DNA from: Methanocellales archaeon
GTDB taxonomy: Archaea; Halobacteriota; UBA148; JAUWXC01
Reading direction: 5' to 3'
DNA: 64,000 nt
NCBI GenBank assembly: GCA_030610945.1
Contig: JAUWQV010000003.1
Coordinates: forward strand, 124,001 to 188,000
Part shown: positions 62,512 through 64,000 of the stretch, in pieces
Layout: every line of letters begins with the position of its first letter
Position numbering within the stretch: position 1 is the first letter of the stretch
Program-made: the position numbers and the translations under genes
Notes under the pieces: model-generated
What the model was told of the DNA's origin: nothing
The model's database searches: none
Seen by the model: only the letters and a program-made list of their open reading frames with translations

Positions 62512-63477
62512 TTGATATTTGAGAAGATACCGACGGTTCCCATGGCGGATGAACTGGTCGATAAGGCATTTAGAAGGGCATCGCGTGCAGGAAGAGGGAA
62601 GAGAGGGGACAGGAAAGGAGCGGCAGAATCGATGATAATGACTGCATCGAATATCCTTTCTGACAATTTAATTCACGTTGTAAAGCGATTCCCAAATCTT
62701 GACGATTTGCCGCCGTTTTACAGAGATCTGGCCGATATCCTGGTCGGTGTGGACAAACTCAAGATGTCCTTGGCCTCAGTGCATTGGGCAGGCACAAAGG
62801 TCAGGGAGATATCCAAGGGTCATATCGGAAAGCTGCGGAAAGGGCAAGACCCGTCCGGGGTTAGGAAGGAAGCATTCGGGCGCATTGCCTCGATTGTTCG
62901 AGAAGTGGGGTCAGACCTGGCGTTTTTGAACGATGCAAGGGATAAATTACGAAAGCTTCCAGAGGTGAGCGAAATACCCACGATAGTAGTAGCTGGATAT
63001 CCCAATGTCGGCAAATCGAGTTTTGTCGCTGCGGTCAGCAGTGCAAAGCCAGAGGTAGCAGAGTATCCATTTACGACGAAAGGGGTTTCTATCGGGCATT
63101 TCATGCATGAAAGGTGTAAGTACCAGGTAATTGACCTGCCTGGGCTATTGGACCGCCCCCTGTCAAAGAGGAACAAGATTGAACTGCAAGCCATATCTGC
63201 GCTCAGACATCTTGGCGATGTGGTCTTGTTCATGCTGGACCCAAGCGAGACGTGTGGATATTCGCTGGCATCACAAAAGCACCTGCTGGAGGAAATCAAG
63301 AGTGAACTGAAGATTCCAGTGCTGGTGGTGGCGAATAAGAGCGATTTAACAAGCGATTTGAAAAAGGTAGAGGCAAATATGCTCATGTCCGCGGGGACGG
63401 GCGAGGGCGTAGCAGAGGTAAAGACAAGATTAATAGAGATACTCAAAGAATGCCGGCGCCCAAGCAACCAGCCATAA
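62512..63477 (+). CDS. Nog1/Obg-type GTPase (ribosome assembly)
   Basis: 321 residues from a TTG start with GAGG 7 nt before it. A helical N-terminal domain (about 1-150) with PNLDDLPPFYRDLADILVG precedes the G domain: GYPNVGKSS (162-170), DLPGLLDRP, NKSDL. It matches archaeal Nog1, needed for large-subunit maturation. The stop lies inside the convergent protease gene (35-bp overlap). Confidence 0.93.
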   Translation: MIFEKIPTVPMADELVDKAFRRASRAGRGKRGDRKGAAESMIMTASNILSDNLIHVVKRFPNLDDLPPFYRDLADILVGVDKLKMSLASVHWAGTKVREISKGHIGKLRKGQDPSGVRKEAFGRIASIVREVGSDLAFLNDARDKLRKLPEVSEIPTIVVAGYPNVGKSSFVAAVSSAKPEVAEYPFTTKGVSIGHFMHERCKYQVIDLPGLLDRPLSKRNKIELQAISALRHLGDVVLFMLDPSETCGYSLASQKHLLEEIKSELKIPVLVVANKSDLTSDLKKVEANMLMSAGTGEGVAEVKTRLIEILKECRRPSNQP

Positions 63478-64000
63478 ATCCGATTATGGCACCGCTATTC
63501 AAGAACGGTAGCCCTGGCTGTGGCTCTCCTTTTGCGACGAATTTTGTCAATACTACAAAGCCGATCAGTGTGCCGACGATGGCACCAAGCGCTGGGAGAT
63601 TAAGGAATCCTGTAGAAGGGGCTATGAAGACATTGGCGGATACCACGAGAATTGAGGGTATGACTGCATCCCCCAGCCCCATGAAATACGCGCCCCTCTC
63701 ACCCTTTTTAGACCCATTCTTCAAAAATGAGTAGCCTCTGTGCTTTGGAACGACGAACATGACCGGGAGTCTCAGCTCCATTATGCCCTCGGCAAGTGCA
63801 ATCATATGCTTGGTCTTGTAGACCGCTATGGCATCATATACAGCCAAGCCAATCAGCAGAACTAACGTGGGCTTGATGTCCAGCGATATGCCAAATATAG
63901 CTGTGACGCCTGCGCCTATCAAAACACCGACAACATCGATGACGTACCATTCTGGGAATTTATACACCAGCAATGTGAGGGCGCTCGCCCCGATTAGCGA
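63443..64000 (-). CDS. presenilin/signal-peptide-peptidase-like aspartyl protease (A22 family; 5' end outside window)
   Basis: At least 185 residues of the C-terminal part; the frame stays open to the right edge. Two catalytic motifs of intramembrane aspartyl proteases are present: YDAIAVYKT (YD) and GLGDAVIPS (GxGD), in neighbouring hydrophobic helices. PGLPFLNSGAIIGF contains the PxL-like segment. It cleaves proteins within the membrane. The first helices lie outside the window. Confidence 0.9.
   Translation of the reverse strand, partial: SLIGASALTLLVYKFPEWYVIDVVGVLIGAGVTAIFGISLDIKPTLVLLIGLAVYDAIAVYKTKHMIALAEGIMELRLPVMFVVPKHRGYSFLKNGSKKGERGAYFMGLGDAVIPSILVVSANVFIAPSTGFLNLPALGAIVGTLIGFVVLTKFVAKGEPQPGLPFLNSGAIIGFMAGCLGAGIL

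Noticed and set aside
62820-63467. 215-residue minus-strand frame opposite the Nog1-type GTPase
   Set aside because: All G motifs are on the plus strand, and the antisense frame is a shadow.

Overview
This is a gene-dense stretch of archaeal (euryarchaeal) chromosome. The evidence is a family-B DNA polymerase, an XPD/Rad3-type helicase, SRP 7S RNA, intron-containing tRNAs, an archaeal mevalonate cluster, archaeal RibC, TrmI, NAC, ThrRS with the archaeal editing domain, an A1Ao ATP synthase in the order H-I-K-E-C-F-A-B-D, TATA-box promoters and the MC1 chromosomal protein. MC1, CfbA and this ATP synthase layout point to the Methanomicrobia/Methanosarcinia side of the Euryarchaeota. No methanogenesis or alkane-oxidation gene is present, so the metabolism cannot be fixed from this window.

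Layout. 0-3 kb: acetate module (AMP-forming acetyl-CoA synthetase, cation/acetate symporter, DUF485 partner, UspA). 3-14 kb: information processing and housekeeping (HD protein, polB, helicase, a small toxin-antitoxin pair with a perfect palindromic operator, geranylgeranyl reductase, pth2, mdh, truD, sppA). 14.4-15.3 kb: tRNA-Val, tRNA-Ser, SRP RNA and tRNA-Pro. 15.4-20.8 kb: HTH regulator, HMG-CoA synthase, thiolase, DUF35, class II HMG-CoA reductase and panB, tightly packed. 20.8-22.1 kb: AT-rich fic gene inserted at the 3' end of pyrI; the displaced pyrI tail remains on the far side. 22-31 kb: pyrBI, trmI-nac, nnr-trmJ, AI-2E transporter, thrS, tatA. 31-33 kb: two tandem UspA genes and a tRNA cluster (Trp, Gln, Val, Ala, Ile). 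In that cluster Gln has one apparent intron, Ala two and Ile one in the D-arm. 33-41 kb: MC1, TctA-like permease, aminotransferases, ribH-ribC, purE, cfbA, thiC.

41-60 kb: two large bioenergetic operons face each other and overlap by 4 bp. On the plus strand is an Mrp/Mnh-type Na+/H+ antiporter (E-F-G-DUF4040-MbhE-B-C) with four NuoL/M/N-like antiporter subunits. The last subunit is 858 residues and carries five tandem ~25-residue repeats. On the minus strand is the A1Ao ATP synthase, followed by two unassigned small membrane proteins. The c subunit has Gln26 and Glu55-Thr56, a Na+-type ligand pattern, so the region reads as a sodium-energetics locus together with the symporter at 1-2 kb. 60-64 kb: CBS-ParB/SerK-like protein with hisE, a CBS-HTH regulator, a Nog1-type GTPase and a presenilin-like protease that runs off the end.

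The points most worth following are the non-canonical tRNA introns, the repeat-expanded antiporter subunit with a 62-bp identical tract shared with its paralogue, and the fic insertion at pyrI.
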